A stretch of DNA of 58,564 nt from JBCAWW01 sp045106675 (GTDB taxonomy: Bacteria; Bacteroidota; Bacteroidia; J057). This document shows, piece after piece, positions 34,014-42,829 of the stretch. A program made the translations under genes and the position numbers. Position 1 is the stretch's first letter, and each line of letters opens with the position of its first letter. The DNA lies in the NCBI GenBank assembly GCA_045106675.1, contig JBGCFA010000077.1, positions 1 through 58,564 on the forward strand, given 5' to 3'. The notes beneath the pieces are model-generated. The model was not told the origin of the DNA and did no database searches. It worked only from the letters and a program-made list of their open reading frames with translations.

Positions 34014-35645
34014 TTAATAGACCACCAATTTTTGTGTGTAACGACGATTGCTGTTGCTTAGACTTTGAACCCTTACCTCATAGATACCGGGATTGAGTCC
34101 TAGATTGAGATAATAAGGAGTAGCGTTTGGCGTCAGTTCGCTTTGAGATTCAAATACTTTGCTGCCTCGTAGATCAAAAATATCGATCTGCGCTTCAAAT
34201 GCTTCTACATCGGAAGGGAGAGAAATCATGAAGCCGCCTTGGTTAGGGTTCGGAAAGATCAGGAGTTCGCCAGCGGCGAACGGATCGTCATATATTTTAT
34301 CCTCCGGCAACTCACCGATTAGGGCCTCTAACATAAGTCTAGCGTTCGGGACACCGTATCCATAAAACTTATCAGGGTTTTGATAGCGATCTGCTGATTG
34401 AATCAGTGCATCGTAAACTTCTGACCTCGTAGCCGCTGGAGCGGCTTGTACTACGCAGGCTAGCATGCCGGAGAGCACTGGGCAGCTAAAGGAAGTGCCG
34501 TTGCCACGGGCCAAAGTACCGTCAGGCAATAGGATATAGGTTGCTGAGCCCATTGCGGTTACGTCTGGCTTGATGCGTCCATCCACAGTCGGTCCCTGAC
34601 TCGAAAATGGAGAATATTCTTCACATTGATCGACTGCTCCTACTGCAATGACTAGATCACCATCCGCTGGCGCGTTAACGCCTCTGTTAGAGCTATTGCC
34701 AGCACTATTGACTACAAGTATCCCCTTTTCTCCAGCCAGATCAGCAGCACGGGTAATGATGGTCGTATTCCCGTCAAGATCGGAAAGAGAATAATTGCCT
34801 TCCCCAGCATCAAAATTGAAATAACCGAGAGAGGTCGTAAAAATTTGTGCACCAAGGCTATCAGCATATTCGGCTGCCGCTAACCAATCATCTTCTTCTT
34901 GATGGGTTTCAGAATTATCGTTTTCTGTCCGTAGGAGGATATAGCTCGCTTCTGGAGCACTACCCGTTAAGACTCCTGGTTGGTTGGCTGCAAGAATGGA
35001 AAATACATTTGTGCCATGGCGACAATGCACACATGGACCATACACATCTTCGTCATTATCAACATAATCTTTGGTAGCAATGATACGTCCTTCTTCAAAC
35101 AAATGATTGAAGGCGCTCAGAGTATCAACACCCCTATATCCATTGTCAAAGACTGCGACGATGACACCTTTGCCTGTATAGCCAGCTCTATGGAGGGCAT
35201 TGAGCTCGAGCATATCGAGTTGGCGCTCTGGAGTATCTGCTAAACTAACTTCAGGACAATTTTCATCCAGATAGTCTGCTACTCTGGATACACCCTGTAC
35301 CGCTCTGATGTCTTTGACAAAAGGAAGCGTGTAAATACTCAATTGCTGCTGATAATCAAGCTCTACTGATACCATATTAAACCACTTGCTGATACGCAAG
35401 GGTTTGATTCCCAATTGCTTGAGTTGTTTTAGGTACTCTGGATTGACTGGATAGTCGGTAAAGTCCAAGGAAATGCCTTGTTTGGCACGATTGGCGAGGG
35501 CCTGAGGACTGAGTAGGTCTGTCGCTTGGTATTGGCTGATGTCGCCTTTATCAGTCAATTCGAGCCAGAATTTTGACTGAGCGTTCCCCGAATAGGGGAG
35601 AGCTATGAAGAGAGCGAGGAGAAAATGAAGCAGGTATTTTTTCAT
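34014..35645 (-). CDS. Secreted subtilisin-like serine protease with T9SS sorting domain
   Basis: 543-residue S8 family peptidase exported by the type IX system. Signal peptide 1-22; an inhibitor-like prodomain to about 125; then catalytic Asp167 (VIVAVFDNGY), His210 (CRHGTNVFSILA) and Ser385 (GNGTSFSCPVLSG), with oxyanion Asn317 in NSAGNSS. The C-terminal 75 residues are a type A sorting domain (LLIFPNPNQGGFMISL, then YLNLGLNPGIYEVRV, ending QKLVVY). It should be cleaved at the sorting domain and released or anchored at the surface. The end of the signal peptide region overlaps a degenerate module-B-like stretch (35581-35598). Confidence 0.94.
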   Translation of the reverse strand: MKKYLLHFLLALFIALPYSGNAQSKFWLELTDKGDISQYQATDLLSPQALANRAKQGISLDFTDYPVNPEYLKQLKQLGIKPLRISKWFNMVSVELDYQQQLSIYTLPFVKDIRAVQGVSRVADYLDENCPEVSLADTPERQLDMLELNALHRAGYTGKGVIVAVFDNGYRGVDTLSAFNHLFEEGRIIATKDYVDNDEDVYGPCVHCRHGTNVFSILAANQPGVLTGSAPEASYILLRTENDNSETHQEEDDWLAAAEYADSLGAQIFTTSLGYFNFDAGEGNYSLSDLDGNTTIITRAADLAGEKGILVVNSAGNSSNRGVNAPADGDLVIAVGAVDQCEEYSPFSSQGPTVDGRIKPDVTAMGSATYILLPDGTLARGNGTSFSCPVLSGMLACVVQAAPAATRSEVYDALIQSADRYQNPDKFYGYGVPNARLMLEALIGELPEDKIYDDPFAAGELLIFPNPNQGGFMISLPSDVEAFEAQIDIFDLRGSKVFESQSELTPNATPYYLNLGLNPGIYEVRVQSLSNSNRRYTQKLVVY

Positions 35646-35732
35646 GAATGCAGGTTCAGAAATTTGATTGTCTATATATAAGACAGTCTTCGACGAACGA
35701 TTCCCTAAAATACGAAATCGTAGGCAAACAAA

Positions 35733-35761
35733 AAGGCGATAGAGCTTAGCTCCATCGCCTT
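35733..35761 (-). terminator. Terminator of the pyrophosphatase gene
   Basis: AAGGCGAT-GAGC and GCTC-ATCGCCTT pair over 12 bases with one A-C mismatch and a 3-base loop. On the minus strand TTTTTGTTTGCC overlaps and follows the stem end. Confidence 0.8.
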
Positions 35762-35772
35762 GATATGTTCAG

Positions 35773-35797
35773 TACAATGAGGGATTAACTCATTGTA
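35773..35797. other. Second hairpin before the terminator
   Basis: TACAATGAG / CTCATTGTA, a 9-base perfect stem with a 7-base loop, located between the hppA stop codon and the terminator hairpin. It may protect the transcript 3' end. Confidence 0.55.
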
Positions 35798-35808
35798 TGT
35801 TGTGTTAA

Positions 35809-38133
35809 CTAGTTTTGCTCTTCTTTGAGCATTACTGCCAATTCAGGATCATTGACATTGCTAGCTTCTACCGTTTCTACGCTTTGCGTAACGGTAGCAG
35901 GAGCAGGCATGTCAGCGCTTTGATTGTCCGTGAAAAATCCACCGCCTTTGATACTCGGAGCAATGACGAGGGCCACTACTGACATCAGTTTGAGGAGGAT
36001 ATTGAGAGAAGGACCAGAAGTATCTTTGAATGGATCACCAACGGTATCACCTACAACCGCCGCTTTGTGAGGCTCAGAACCTTTGTAGTATTTTGTACCG
36101 TTGATATCAACACCTTCTTCAAACATTTTCTTAGCGTTGTCCCAAGCACCACCAGCATTGGACTGGAAGATCGCCATCAAAACACCACTAGAAGTAACAC
36201 CCGCGAGGAGGCCACCTAGCATCTCAGGACCACCAACGAAACCTACTAAGACTGGTACAACAATAGCCAAAAGACCAGGTGAAACCATTTCTTTGATAGA
36301 AGCGGTAGTAGAGATTTCGACACATTTGTCATATTCTGCTTTACCATCTGCAGCATCAAAAATGGCGCGATCTTCTACCGTAGCATTAGTCAAGTCTGAG
36401 TTGTATTTGCGCATGATCGTGAGAGCGGCTTTCAATTCAGGGATATCCTTGAATTGACGGCGAACCTCTTCAATCATTGACATAGCAGCACGTCCCACTG
36501 CATTCATTGCGAGGGCAGAGAATACAAATGGAAGCATAGCACCTACCAAAAGACCAGACATAACGCTAGGCTTGGCGATATCAATCTCAGTGATCTCAGC
36601 TTGCTGCATGAAGGCTGCAAAAAGAGCCAATGCAGTCAATGCGGCCGAAGCAATCGCAAATCCTTTACCGATGGCAGCAGTAGTGTTACCAACTGCATCT
36701 AGTTTATCAGTACGCTGACGTACTTCTTTAGGTAGCTCTGCCATTTCGGCGATACCACCTGCATTATCAGAAATAGGACCATAAGCATCTACTGCTAATT
36801 GGATACCCAAATTGGCCAACATACCTACCGCAGCGATGGCGATACCATAAAGACCGGCAAAGTGATGAGAGATCAAAATCGCAGCTACAATCAATAAGAT
36901 CGGGATAGCAGTTGACATCATTCCTACTCCGAGACCAGCAATGATATTGGTCGCAGAACCCGTAAGGGACTGACGTACAATGCTAATAACAGGCTTGGTA
37001 TCAGTACCTGTATAGTATTCGGTTACTTTACCAACGGCCAGTCCAGAGACCATACCGGCGATTACAGCATAAAAGACACCCCAAGAGGTATAATCAGTAC
37101 CATTAGCGCTCCAAGTAGCTGGTAACATCCATTGGATGATCGCACCAGCGACAAGTAACATAACTGCCGCGGAGCCAAACTCACCCATATTGAGGGCTCT
37201 GTGAGGGCTACCACCTTCTTTCACTTTTACAAAGAAAGTACCCAAGATAGAAACGAGGATACCAGCCGAAGCTAATACGAGTGGTAGCAATACTGCACTA
37301 AGACCACTGAAGTTATCTACGAAACTAGCGTCAGCACTCATAAAGGCTGCACCTAGTACCATCGTACCAATGATAGAACCTACATAAGATTCGAAAAGGT
37401 CAGCACCCATACCGGCAACGTCACCAACATTATCACCAACATTGTCGGCAATCGTGGCAGGGTTGAGTGGGTGATCCTCAGGGATACCCGCTTCTACTTT
37501 ACCTACAAGGTCAGCACCTACATCAGCAGCTTTGGTATAAATACCACCACCAACACGAGCAAAAAGAGCGATTGAAGAAGCTCCTAATGAAAAGCCTGAA
37601 ATCACATTGATCAGGATATTGGTTTCTGCGAAAGCGAGCGTTTCCATACCATCACCACCAAAATCCAAGGCTTTGAATAGGATGAAAAGCAAACTGAGGC
37701 CTAAAACACCAAGTCCTACAACTCCTAGTCCCATTACAGAACCACCAGCGAAGGCAACTTCAAGTGCTTTGCCCAGCGAAGTACGGGCCGCTTGAGTAGT
37801 ACGAACGTTGGCTTTGGTTGCGACACGCATTCCAATATAGCCTGCTAATGCACTACAGATCGCACCAACAATGAAAGAAACGGCTACCCAGAAGTTCGAT
37901 TGTTCTTCATAAGCACCTTTAAAAGCAAGTAGACCCGCTACCGCAACTACGAAAATAGCAAGAACCCGGTATTCGGCCTTAAGAAAGGCCATGGCCCCAT
38001 CAACAATATTTGCGGCAATACGCTGCATTCGCGCATCCCCTGGATCTTGTTTAGCAACCCATTTTGAGCGTAAGAAGGTATATAACAGACCTATCAGACC
38101 TGCTAATGGAAGGATATAAAGCAAATTCTCCAT
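35809..38133 (-). CDS. hppA: Membrane-bound ion-pumping pyrophosphatase, K+-dependent type
   Basis: 774-residue polytopic protein that couples pyrophosphate hydrolysis to Na+ or H+ transport across the inner membrane. The substrate site is intact: DVGADLVGKVEAGIPEDHPL, then NPATIADNVGDNVGDVAGMG and AVGDTVGDPFKDTSGPSLN. The segment GNTTAAIGKGFAI carries Ala and Gly at the two positions that are Lys and Thr in K+-independent enzymes, so K+ stimulation is predicted. Whether Na+, H+ or both are pumped cannot be told safely by eye. A well-formed promoter lies at 38183-38213 and a terminator at 35733-35761, so it is a single-gene unit. Confidence 0.96.
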   Translation of the reverse strand: MENLLYILPLAGLIGLLYTFLRSKWVAKQDPGDARMQRIAANIVDGAMAFLKAEYRVLAIFVVAVAGLLAFKGAYEEQSNFWVAVSFIVGAICSALAGYIGMRVATKANVRTTQAARTSLGKALEVAFAGGSVMGLGVVGLGVLGLSLLFILFKALDFGGDGMETLAFAETNILINVISGFSLGASSIALFARVGGGIYTKAADVGADLVGKVEAGIPEDHPLNPATIADNVGDNVGDVAGMGADLFESYVGSIIGTMVLGAAFMSADASFVDNFSGLSAVLLPLVLASAGILVSILGTFFVKVKEGGSPHRALNMGEFGSAAVMLLVAGAIIQWMLPATWSANGTDYTSWGVFYAVIAGMVSGLAVGKVTEYYTGTDTKPVISIVRQSLTGSATNIIAGLGVGMMSTAIPILLIVAAILISHHFAGLYGIAIAAVGMLANLGIQLAVDAYGPISDNAGGIAEMAELPKEVRQRTDKLDAVGNTTAAIGKGFAIASAALTALALFAAFMQQAEITEIDIAKPSVMSGLLVGAMLPFVFSALAMNAVGRAAMSMIEEVRRQFKDIPELKAALTIMRKYNSDLTNATVEDRAIFDAADGKAEYDKCVEISTTASIKEMVSPGLLAIVVPVLVGFVGGPEMLGGLLAGVTSSGVLMAIFQSNAGGAWDNAKKMFEEGVDINGTKYYKGSEPHKAAVVGDTVGDPFKDTSGPSLNILLKLMSVVALVIAPSIKGGGFFTDNQSADMPAPATVTQSVETVEASNVNDPELAVMLKEEQN

Positions 38134-38182
38134 GTAGAAATAAGTAATAGCTTAGAGTTTAGTCCAAATTTCAAAATAGGCC

Positions 38183-38213
38183 CAAATGTAGTTGAATAGG
38201 AGTAATTTATCAA
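38183..38213 (-). promoter_or_regulatory. Bacteroidota-type promoter of hppA
   Basis: Read on the minus strand, a -33 TTG (38213-38211) is followed after 20 bases by TACATTTG (38190-38183), an exact match to TAnnTTTG. The start codon is 49 bases downstream of the box. Confidence 0.6.
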
Positions 38214-38304
38214 CCAATTAGCGAAGATTCGCTTGCGTCTTTGGTCAAAAAATAGAATTTCGATTAAGATCAATCATTTGGTATGCCTTTTTTATCTTCG
38301 CAAC

Positions 38305-39285
38305 ATGAAATTGAAAACCCCAGCAAAAATCTCACAATTAGCGGCCCTATTAGACTGTGAGTATGTAGGTGAGGCTGAGCATTTAGTCTCTGGTATCAAC
38401 GAAATACATAAAGTTGAGCCGGGAGATTTGACCTTTGTAGATATTGAAAAGTATTATGACAAAGCCCTCAATAGTGCTGCAACTACTATTCTGATCAATA
38501 AATCTGTCCCTGCTCCCCAAGGCAAAGGCCTGATTATCAGCGATGATCCTTTCCGAGATTACAACCGTCTGACGGAACACTTCCAACCGAGTCTCGACTT
38601 GGACAATACAGGAGAGCCAATGCTTGGAGCGGAGGTGAAACTGGGACTCAACCTAGCGTTCGGCGAGGCCGTAAGCATCGGAGACCATAGCCCAATTGGC
38701 CACAATTGTGTCATCGGTGCGCGAGTTCAAATCGGTAATAATTGTCGTATTCACGCCAATGTGACAATTTATGAGGATACGATCATTGGTGACAATGTTA
38801 CCATCAATTCAGGTACCGTGATTGGCGGAGAAGCATTTTATTTCAAAGCTAGACCCTATGGTAGAGACAAGATGTTGACCAAAGGTCGAGTCGTCATCGG
38901 CGATCATGTCGATATTGGTACCAATTGTAGCATCGATAGAGGGGTAAGTGGCGACACTGAGATTGGAGATTGGACCAAATTGGACAATCTCATCCAAATT
39001 GGACATGATACCGTAATCGGTAAAGGTTGTCTCATTGCTTCTCAAGTAGGGATAGCGGGAGTAGTGATCGTAGAGGATGAGGTGATCATGTGGGGCCAAG
39101 TGGGCGTCAATAAAGACTTGACCATAGGTAAAGGCGCGCAGCTATATGGCAAGACGGGAGTGATGTCTTCACTAGAAGGAGGCAAAACTTATCTCGGGAT
39201 GGTGGCAACCGAAGCGAGACAAAAATTAAGAGAGATTGCAGCAGTACATAAATTACCTGATTTCCTTCGAAAGTGGGATCGTTAA
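38305..39285 (+). CDS. LpxD-like UDP-3-O-acylglucosamine N-acyltransferase
   Basis: Left-handed beta-helix acyltransferase of 326 residues. The ATG at 38305 begins the LpxD-like N-terminal domain (KTPAKISQLAALLDCEYVG); the upstream in-frame ATG at 38233 adds residues without homology. Hexapeptide repeats run from about 105 to 290 (for example VIGARVQIGNNCRIHANVTI), and the catalytic histidine region is kept as DNLIQIGHDTVIGKGCLIA. Bacteroidota often carry a second, shorter LpxD paralogue like this, and none of the other lipid A genes (lpxA, lpxC, fabZ) is adjacent, so acyl-chain choice and even substrate may differ from canonical LpxD. Confidence 0.85.
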   Translation: MKLKTPAKISQLAALLDCEYVGEAEHLVSGINEIHKVEPGDLTFVDIEKYYDKALNSAATTILINKSVPAPQGKGLIISDDPFRDYNRLTEHFQPSLDLDNTGEPMLGAEVKLGLNLAFGEAVSIGDHSPIGHNCVIGARVQIGNNCRIHANVTIYEDTIIGDNVTINSGTVIGGEAFYFKARPYGRDKMLTKGRVVIGDHVDIGTNCSIDRGVSGDTEIGDWTKLDNLIQIGHDTVIGKGCLIASQVGIAGVVIVEDEVIMWGQVGVNKDLTIGKGAQLYGKTGVMSSLEGGKTYLGMVATEARQKLREIAAVHKLPDFLRKWDR

Positions 39286-39374
39286 AATATGGGTCATATG
39301 TAATTTTTTGTATGTAAAAAGATATGAGAAGTAGAGACATTTTTATAATTTATCGGTCTCTATTATTTATCCAA

Positions 39375-39803
39375 ATGTATCAAATAGTTTACCTGAGTTC
39401 TGCTACCCGACCATTCTCAGAGCAAGATCTGAACAATTTGTTAGAAGAATGTCATTTCAATAATACCCAAAATCGTATTACAGGGATCTTGGTGTATTTG
39501 GATGCTTCTATCATTCAATTAATCGAAGGCGATGAATACGAAGTGCAGCGTATCTTTCGAAAAATCCAAGCGGACGATAGGCATAAAGGCATCATAACGC
39601 TTTATAGTGGCAAAGCTCAGGAACGGCTGTTTCCCAATTGGTCAATGGCCTATAAAATGCTTTCCCAATCTGAATTTGTTGAAGGGCTAGGCGTCCAAGT
39701 AGACCTCAATGAGAAAGATCTGCTTCCTCAATTTGAAAGCCAAGATGCAAAGGGGATGAAACTACTCCGCTCCTTTTATATCGCCAACCAAGGGATTTAT
39801 TAA
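39375..39803 (+). CDS. BLUF-domain blue-light photoreceptor
   Basis: 142 residues: one BLUF domain (1-95) and a short helical cap. The FAD-binding, light-active residues are all present: Tyr6 in QIVYLSSA, Gln48 in SIIQLIEGDE, and Trp89 with Met91 in FPNWSMAYKM, plus the NRITGILVY segment. The start at 39375 is used because BLUF domains begin just there; an upstream ATG at 39324 adds 17 hydrophobic residues of no family likeness. There is no output domain, so it is a short BLUF protein that must signal through a partner, not identifiable here. Confidence 0.93.
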   Translation: MYQIVYLSSATRPFSEQDLNNLLEECHFNNTQNRITGILVYLDASIIQLIEGDEYEVQRIFRKIQADDRHKGIITLYSGKAQERLFPNWSMAYKMLSQSEFVEGLGVQVDLNEKDLLPQFESQDAKGMKLLRSFYIANQGIY

Positions 39804-39873
39804 TCAACGATCTCGCCCAAATCTTTTTTGACGCCTTCACCGTTTATTTGCCTCGGCTATTTTTTCGATCTTG

Positions 39874-40028
39874 GTTTCTTGTTTAGTTTTTTACTTTCCC
39901 TACCCGCCTTGCGGAACGCTAGAACGGATCGCTCAAAGCAAAACTCCTGCTACTTTTTAGATACTTGTTTCTTGTTCAACCTTTTTACTTTCCCAGCCCG
40001 CTTCGCGGAACGCTTAGATGGATCGTTC
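39874..40028 (+). repeat. Tandem pair of extended module B units (period about 93)
   Basis: Copy 1 (39874-39934) and copy 2 (39967-40028) both read GTTTCTTGTTYA, then TTTTTACTTTCCC, CCCGCYTYGCGGAACGCT and GGATCGYTC. The unit is longer than the bare core and includes a T-rich 5' flank that is partly shared with 4929-4965. Confidence 0.75.
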
Positions 40029-40078
40029 TATGCAATAGGGCTCTCCCCCAATAAGCAGCGCTAAGGCTTAAAATTGAA

Positions 40079-40110
40079 ACTGCGACTGCCTTTTTATCGA
40101 CAGCCGCAGT
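40079..40110 (-). terminator. Likely terminator of GH16 gene
   Basis: ACTGCGACTG / CAGCCGCAGT, 10-base arms with one mismatch and a 12-base loop; TTTCAATTTT follows on the minus strand. Confidence 0.5.
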
Positions 40111-40220
40111 GCTTTAAGGGCGTTTTAATTCTTATTCTTCGATCAGTCGGAGGCTCACGACCTCAGTATAGCTGCTCCCACAATTGTCTGCATAGCACGA
40201 CCACAGGGGAGAGAATCTGC

Positions 40221-42467
40221 TTATTCCTTTTTCACGATGGCTTTGAGGTAGTGGAGGGATTGTCTGCTCAGGCGCAGGTAGTACAGGCCCGTGGGCTGAT
40301 CGCTGAGATCAAATGCTACCGGCTGTCCTTGCGCAATAATCTCCCGCTTGAGAATAGATCGTCCTTGCATATCCAAGACCTCGAGCTGGTAGGTACTGCC
40401 CAGCGGGAAGATGTCTTTGCTGTCTATCGAATACAGGCCTGAGGAAGGGTTCGGATAGACCTCAATCAGCTCGGTGATTCCTGCTTCCAGACTGGTAACT
40501 GCGTTTAGGTCAGGCCAGGCTATCACATCATCAAAGTACCATAATTCCGTGGTAGTGCTAAAGTGATTATACGTCAACCGGAGTTGGTCATAGGTTTCGT
40601 CGGGCGCCCCTGTGAAATCGTAAACCATTTGAACCCATTGGTTGGCGTCGGCAGGACCATAATTCATGTCTATCTTGAGTCTTTCCATTCCTGTTGTCTC
40701 GTCGTCAAGCATGAATCGGACAATGCCTGTTGCACTGGAATAGACTTTTTGAGTCATCACGGGTCTGAGGCCCAGCGCTATTTCAAAAACGTCCGCCTCG
40801 ATTCCTGCAAAAAACGAGGCTCCAGACATTTTGTTCACTCGGCCTACGCTATCACTCACATTGATCCCGGAAGGGGAAGGATTGGCTACCTTTTTGAATA
40901 CCGCATTATCATATCCGATGAATTCCAAATCTGTGCTGTCAAAATCAACGTAGAGAAACGATTCTTCAATGACGAAAGGAATGTCGTAGGTGTTTGTTCC
41001 GCAAGGCGTCACAACTGTCACACTGATGACACCGGTAGTATTCCCAAAGTCGATCTGGATGGCAGATGTACCCAGTCCTGATATGATGCTAACATCAGAG
41101 GGAACCGACCAGGCATAGGTGGCGCTGGGAATTTCAGCAATAGAATAAGTACGGTTGCTGCTACTGGGTAGGACGGATGTCTGACCGCTGATGGCGTAGG
41201 TCGGCAGGGCTACCGGCAGGGTGTCGTTGAAGGTAGTGCCACAGGAGCTGTTGAATGCAACGATCACTTCCCCCGGATCACATCCCCAATCCACCACAAT
41301 CTGGTTATTCCCTTGTCCGGAGATAATGCTGGCCCCAGCCGGCACTTCCCAGCTAAAAGTGCCGCTACTTGCCTGCGAAATGGCATAGGTGATGCCAGAT
41401 TGATTTTCGATAACGGTATTCGGACCAGAGAGGGCTGGGACTGCGAAACCGGACACATCATAGGAAAGGGTCGCGGTGTCGCACAAGGTTTGCAATTCGA
41501 GATCCACATTTCCGAACGTACATCCCCAGTCTACTGTAACTTGATGGGTTCCCTGTCCGGATATGATCGAGGCATCGGAAGGGACAGTCCAAATATAATT
41601 TGCTCCAGCTATGTCAAAGGTGCTGTATTCGAGCCCAACAGCCTCCACCATGGGTTGATCGCCCTTAATAGAAAGTCTTTCCGGGCGGTTATACACCCGC
41701 ACATAATCTACCTCCATGGTCTGAGGGAACACGGTGGTGGGGTCCACCGGGCCAGGCCAAGTACCACCTACTGCCAGGTTCAGGATGAGATGAAATTCTT
41801 CCTGAAAAGGCGCCCAAGGACTAATGTCATTCGGAGTCAATTGATGGTATTTGATTCCATCCACGAACCAGGTAACGGAATCCGGCTCCCATTCCATGGT
41901 GAAAACGTGAAAGGTGTCTGCGAATGTTTCGCCCGGAGGTAAATCATAATATCCGGAAATATAGGTGTGAGGTAAGCCTGTGTGGAGGGTGCCAACTGCT
42001 TGGCTAGGTTTACTCCCAATCATCTCCACGATATCCATTTCCCCACTTTCAGGCCATTCTCCGTAGACTTTTTCAGTCGGGAGCATCCAGAAGGCGGGCC
42101 ACATCCCCTGCGTCAGGGGGAACTTCATGCGGGCTTCGAAGCGGCCATAGCGGAAGTCGCCTTTTCTCAGGCTGGTGATCTTGGCGGATGAATAGGACAT
42201 CAAACCCAGACTATCCTCCCGTGCGGTAATCACCAGTCGGCCATTTTCTACTTTGATATTTTCGGGCGAATCTGAATAGTACTGTTGCTCGTTATTGAAT
42301 TGTGCGTTTCCAATTTCGTAGTTCCAGAGATTGGTATCGAGGGCAGTACCGTCAAATTCTTCGGACCAGATCATTTGTAGACAAGGCTGTGCCTGCATCC
42401 TAAGAGGGATGCTTGCCAATAAGTAGCCAAGCAGTAGGAAGTTAAACAGATGGGTCATTCGCTTCAT
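40221..42467 (-). CDS. Secreted GH16 beta-glucanase with PKD-like repeats and T9SS sorting domain
   Basis: 748 residues. The ATG at 42467 starts a signal peptide (MKRMTHLFNFLLLGYLLASI); the longer frame adds 49 residues without signal character. The GH16 catalytic domain (about 30-270) has the GEMDIVEM motif with catalytic E143, D145 and E148, and resembles laminarinases (beta-1,3-glucan), though agarase or other GH16 specificities cannot be excluded. Three related PKD-like modules follow (YIWTVPSDASIISGQG, FSWEVPAGASIISGQG, YAWSVPSDVSIISGLG), then a jelly-roll segment and a type A sorting domain (IEVYPNPSSGLYSID, ending LKAIVKKE). By eye the gene is more GC-rich than its neighbours, possibly acquired. 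Confidence 0.92.
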   Translation of the reverse strand: MKRMTHLFNFLLLGYLLASIPLRMQAQPCLQMIWSEEFDGTALDTNLWNYEIGNAQFNNEQQYYSDSPENIKVENGRLVITAREDSLGLMSYSSAKITSLRKGDFRYGRFEARMKFPLTQGMWPAFWMLPTEKVYGEWPESGEMDIVEMIGSKPSQAVGTLHTGLPHTYISGYYDLPPGETFADTFHVFTMEWEPDSVTWFVDGIKYHQLTPNDISPWAPFQEEFHLILNLAVGGTWPGPVDPTTVFPQTMEVDYVRVYNRPERLSIKGDQPMVEAVGLEYSTFDIAGANYIWTVPSDASIISGQGTHQVTVDWGCTFGNVDLELQTLCDTATLSYDVSGFAVPALSGPNTVIENQSGITYAISQASSGTFSWEVPAGASIISGQGNNQIVVDWGCDPGEVIVAFNSSCGTTFNDTLPVALPTYAISGQTSVLPSSSNRTYSIAEIPSATYAWSVPSDVSIISGLGTSAIQIDFGNTTGVISVTVVTPCGTNTYDIPFVIEESFLYVDFDSTDLEFIGYDNAVFKKVANPSPSGINVSDSVGRVNKMSGASFFAGIEADVFEIALGLRPVMTQKVYSSATGIVRFMLDDETTGMERLKIDMNYGPADANQWVQMVYDFTGAPDETYDQLRLTYNHFSTTTELWYFDDVIAWPDLNAVTSLEAGITELIEVYPNPSSGLYSIDSKDIFPLGSTYQLEVLDMQGRSILKREIIAQGQPVAFDLSDQPTGLYYLRLSRQSLHYLKAIVKKE

Positions 42468-42829
42468 AGAACAGTTGCTTTTGGGTAGTATGAAAGAGAA
42501 AGGATATGGGGTGGGGCAGGTAAGAATATTCAAAGATGATGTCTTCTCACAATGAGTGAAAAACCATCTCCAATCTTCTTCACGTATTCCCCATTTTCCC
42601 TTTAATTCTAGCACATATTTTGCATCAGGCAGAAATGGGCTTTTCTATCTGTATGAATATGAGTGTTTTATGAAAATGGTTCTGTGAGGGCGATTTTCTG
42701 GCGAAAAATCGTATTGAGTTTTAATCAGTCATCTCCCCCAACTATCCTTTGAGATACCCGCTTCGCTAAATCGCCATTGGCTAATGCATACTATAATAGC
42801 TCATTGCCTGTATCAATTAGATAACAGAT
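42468..42829. other. 362-base divergent intergenic region
   Basis: Lies between the divergent GH16 and T9SS-protein starts and should hold both promoters. I find no exact TAnnTTTG box in it. It contains a weak hairpin near 42693-42712 (GATTTTC against GAAAAATC) and a partial module-B start (CCCGCTTCGC, about 42758-42767). No gene or RNA is supported. Confidence 0.5.

Larger units (their letters stand above)
39804..40220. other. 417-base intergenic region with tandem module B units
   Basis: No gene is supported here. It holds two tandem copies of a roughly 60-base unit containing module B (39874-40028, listed separately) and a likely terminator hairpin for the GH16 gene (40079-40110). The open frame through it on the plus strand ends in repeat-encoded residues (RFAERLDGSF) and is not a credible gene. 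Confidence 0.7.

Noticed and set aside
39828..40064. Plus-strand open frame ending RFAERLDGSF in the gap after the BLUF gene
   Set aside because: It runs through two repeat units and has no plausible protein features; the similar ending at 4817-5011 comes from the same repeat, not shared ancestry of genes.
41313..41942. 210-codon plus-strand frame opposite the GH16 gene
   Set aside because: It is the antisense shadow of a strongly supported GH16/PKD-like coding region and shows no recognisable domain.
42468..42614. Upstream extension of the GH16 gene (49 more codons)
   Set aside because: The extension would bury the signal peptide inside the protein; the ATG at 42467 gives a proper export signal.
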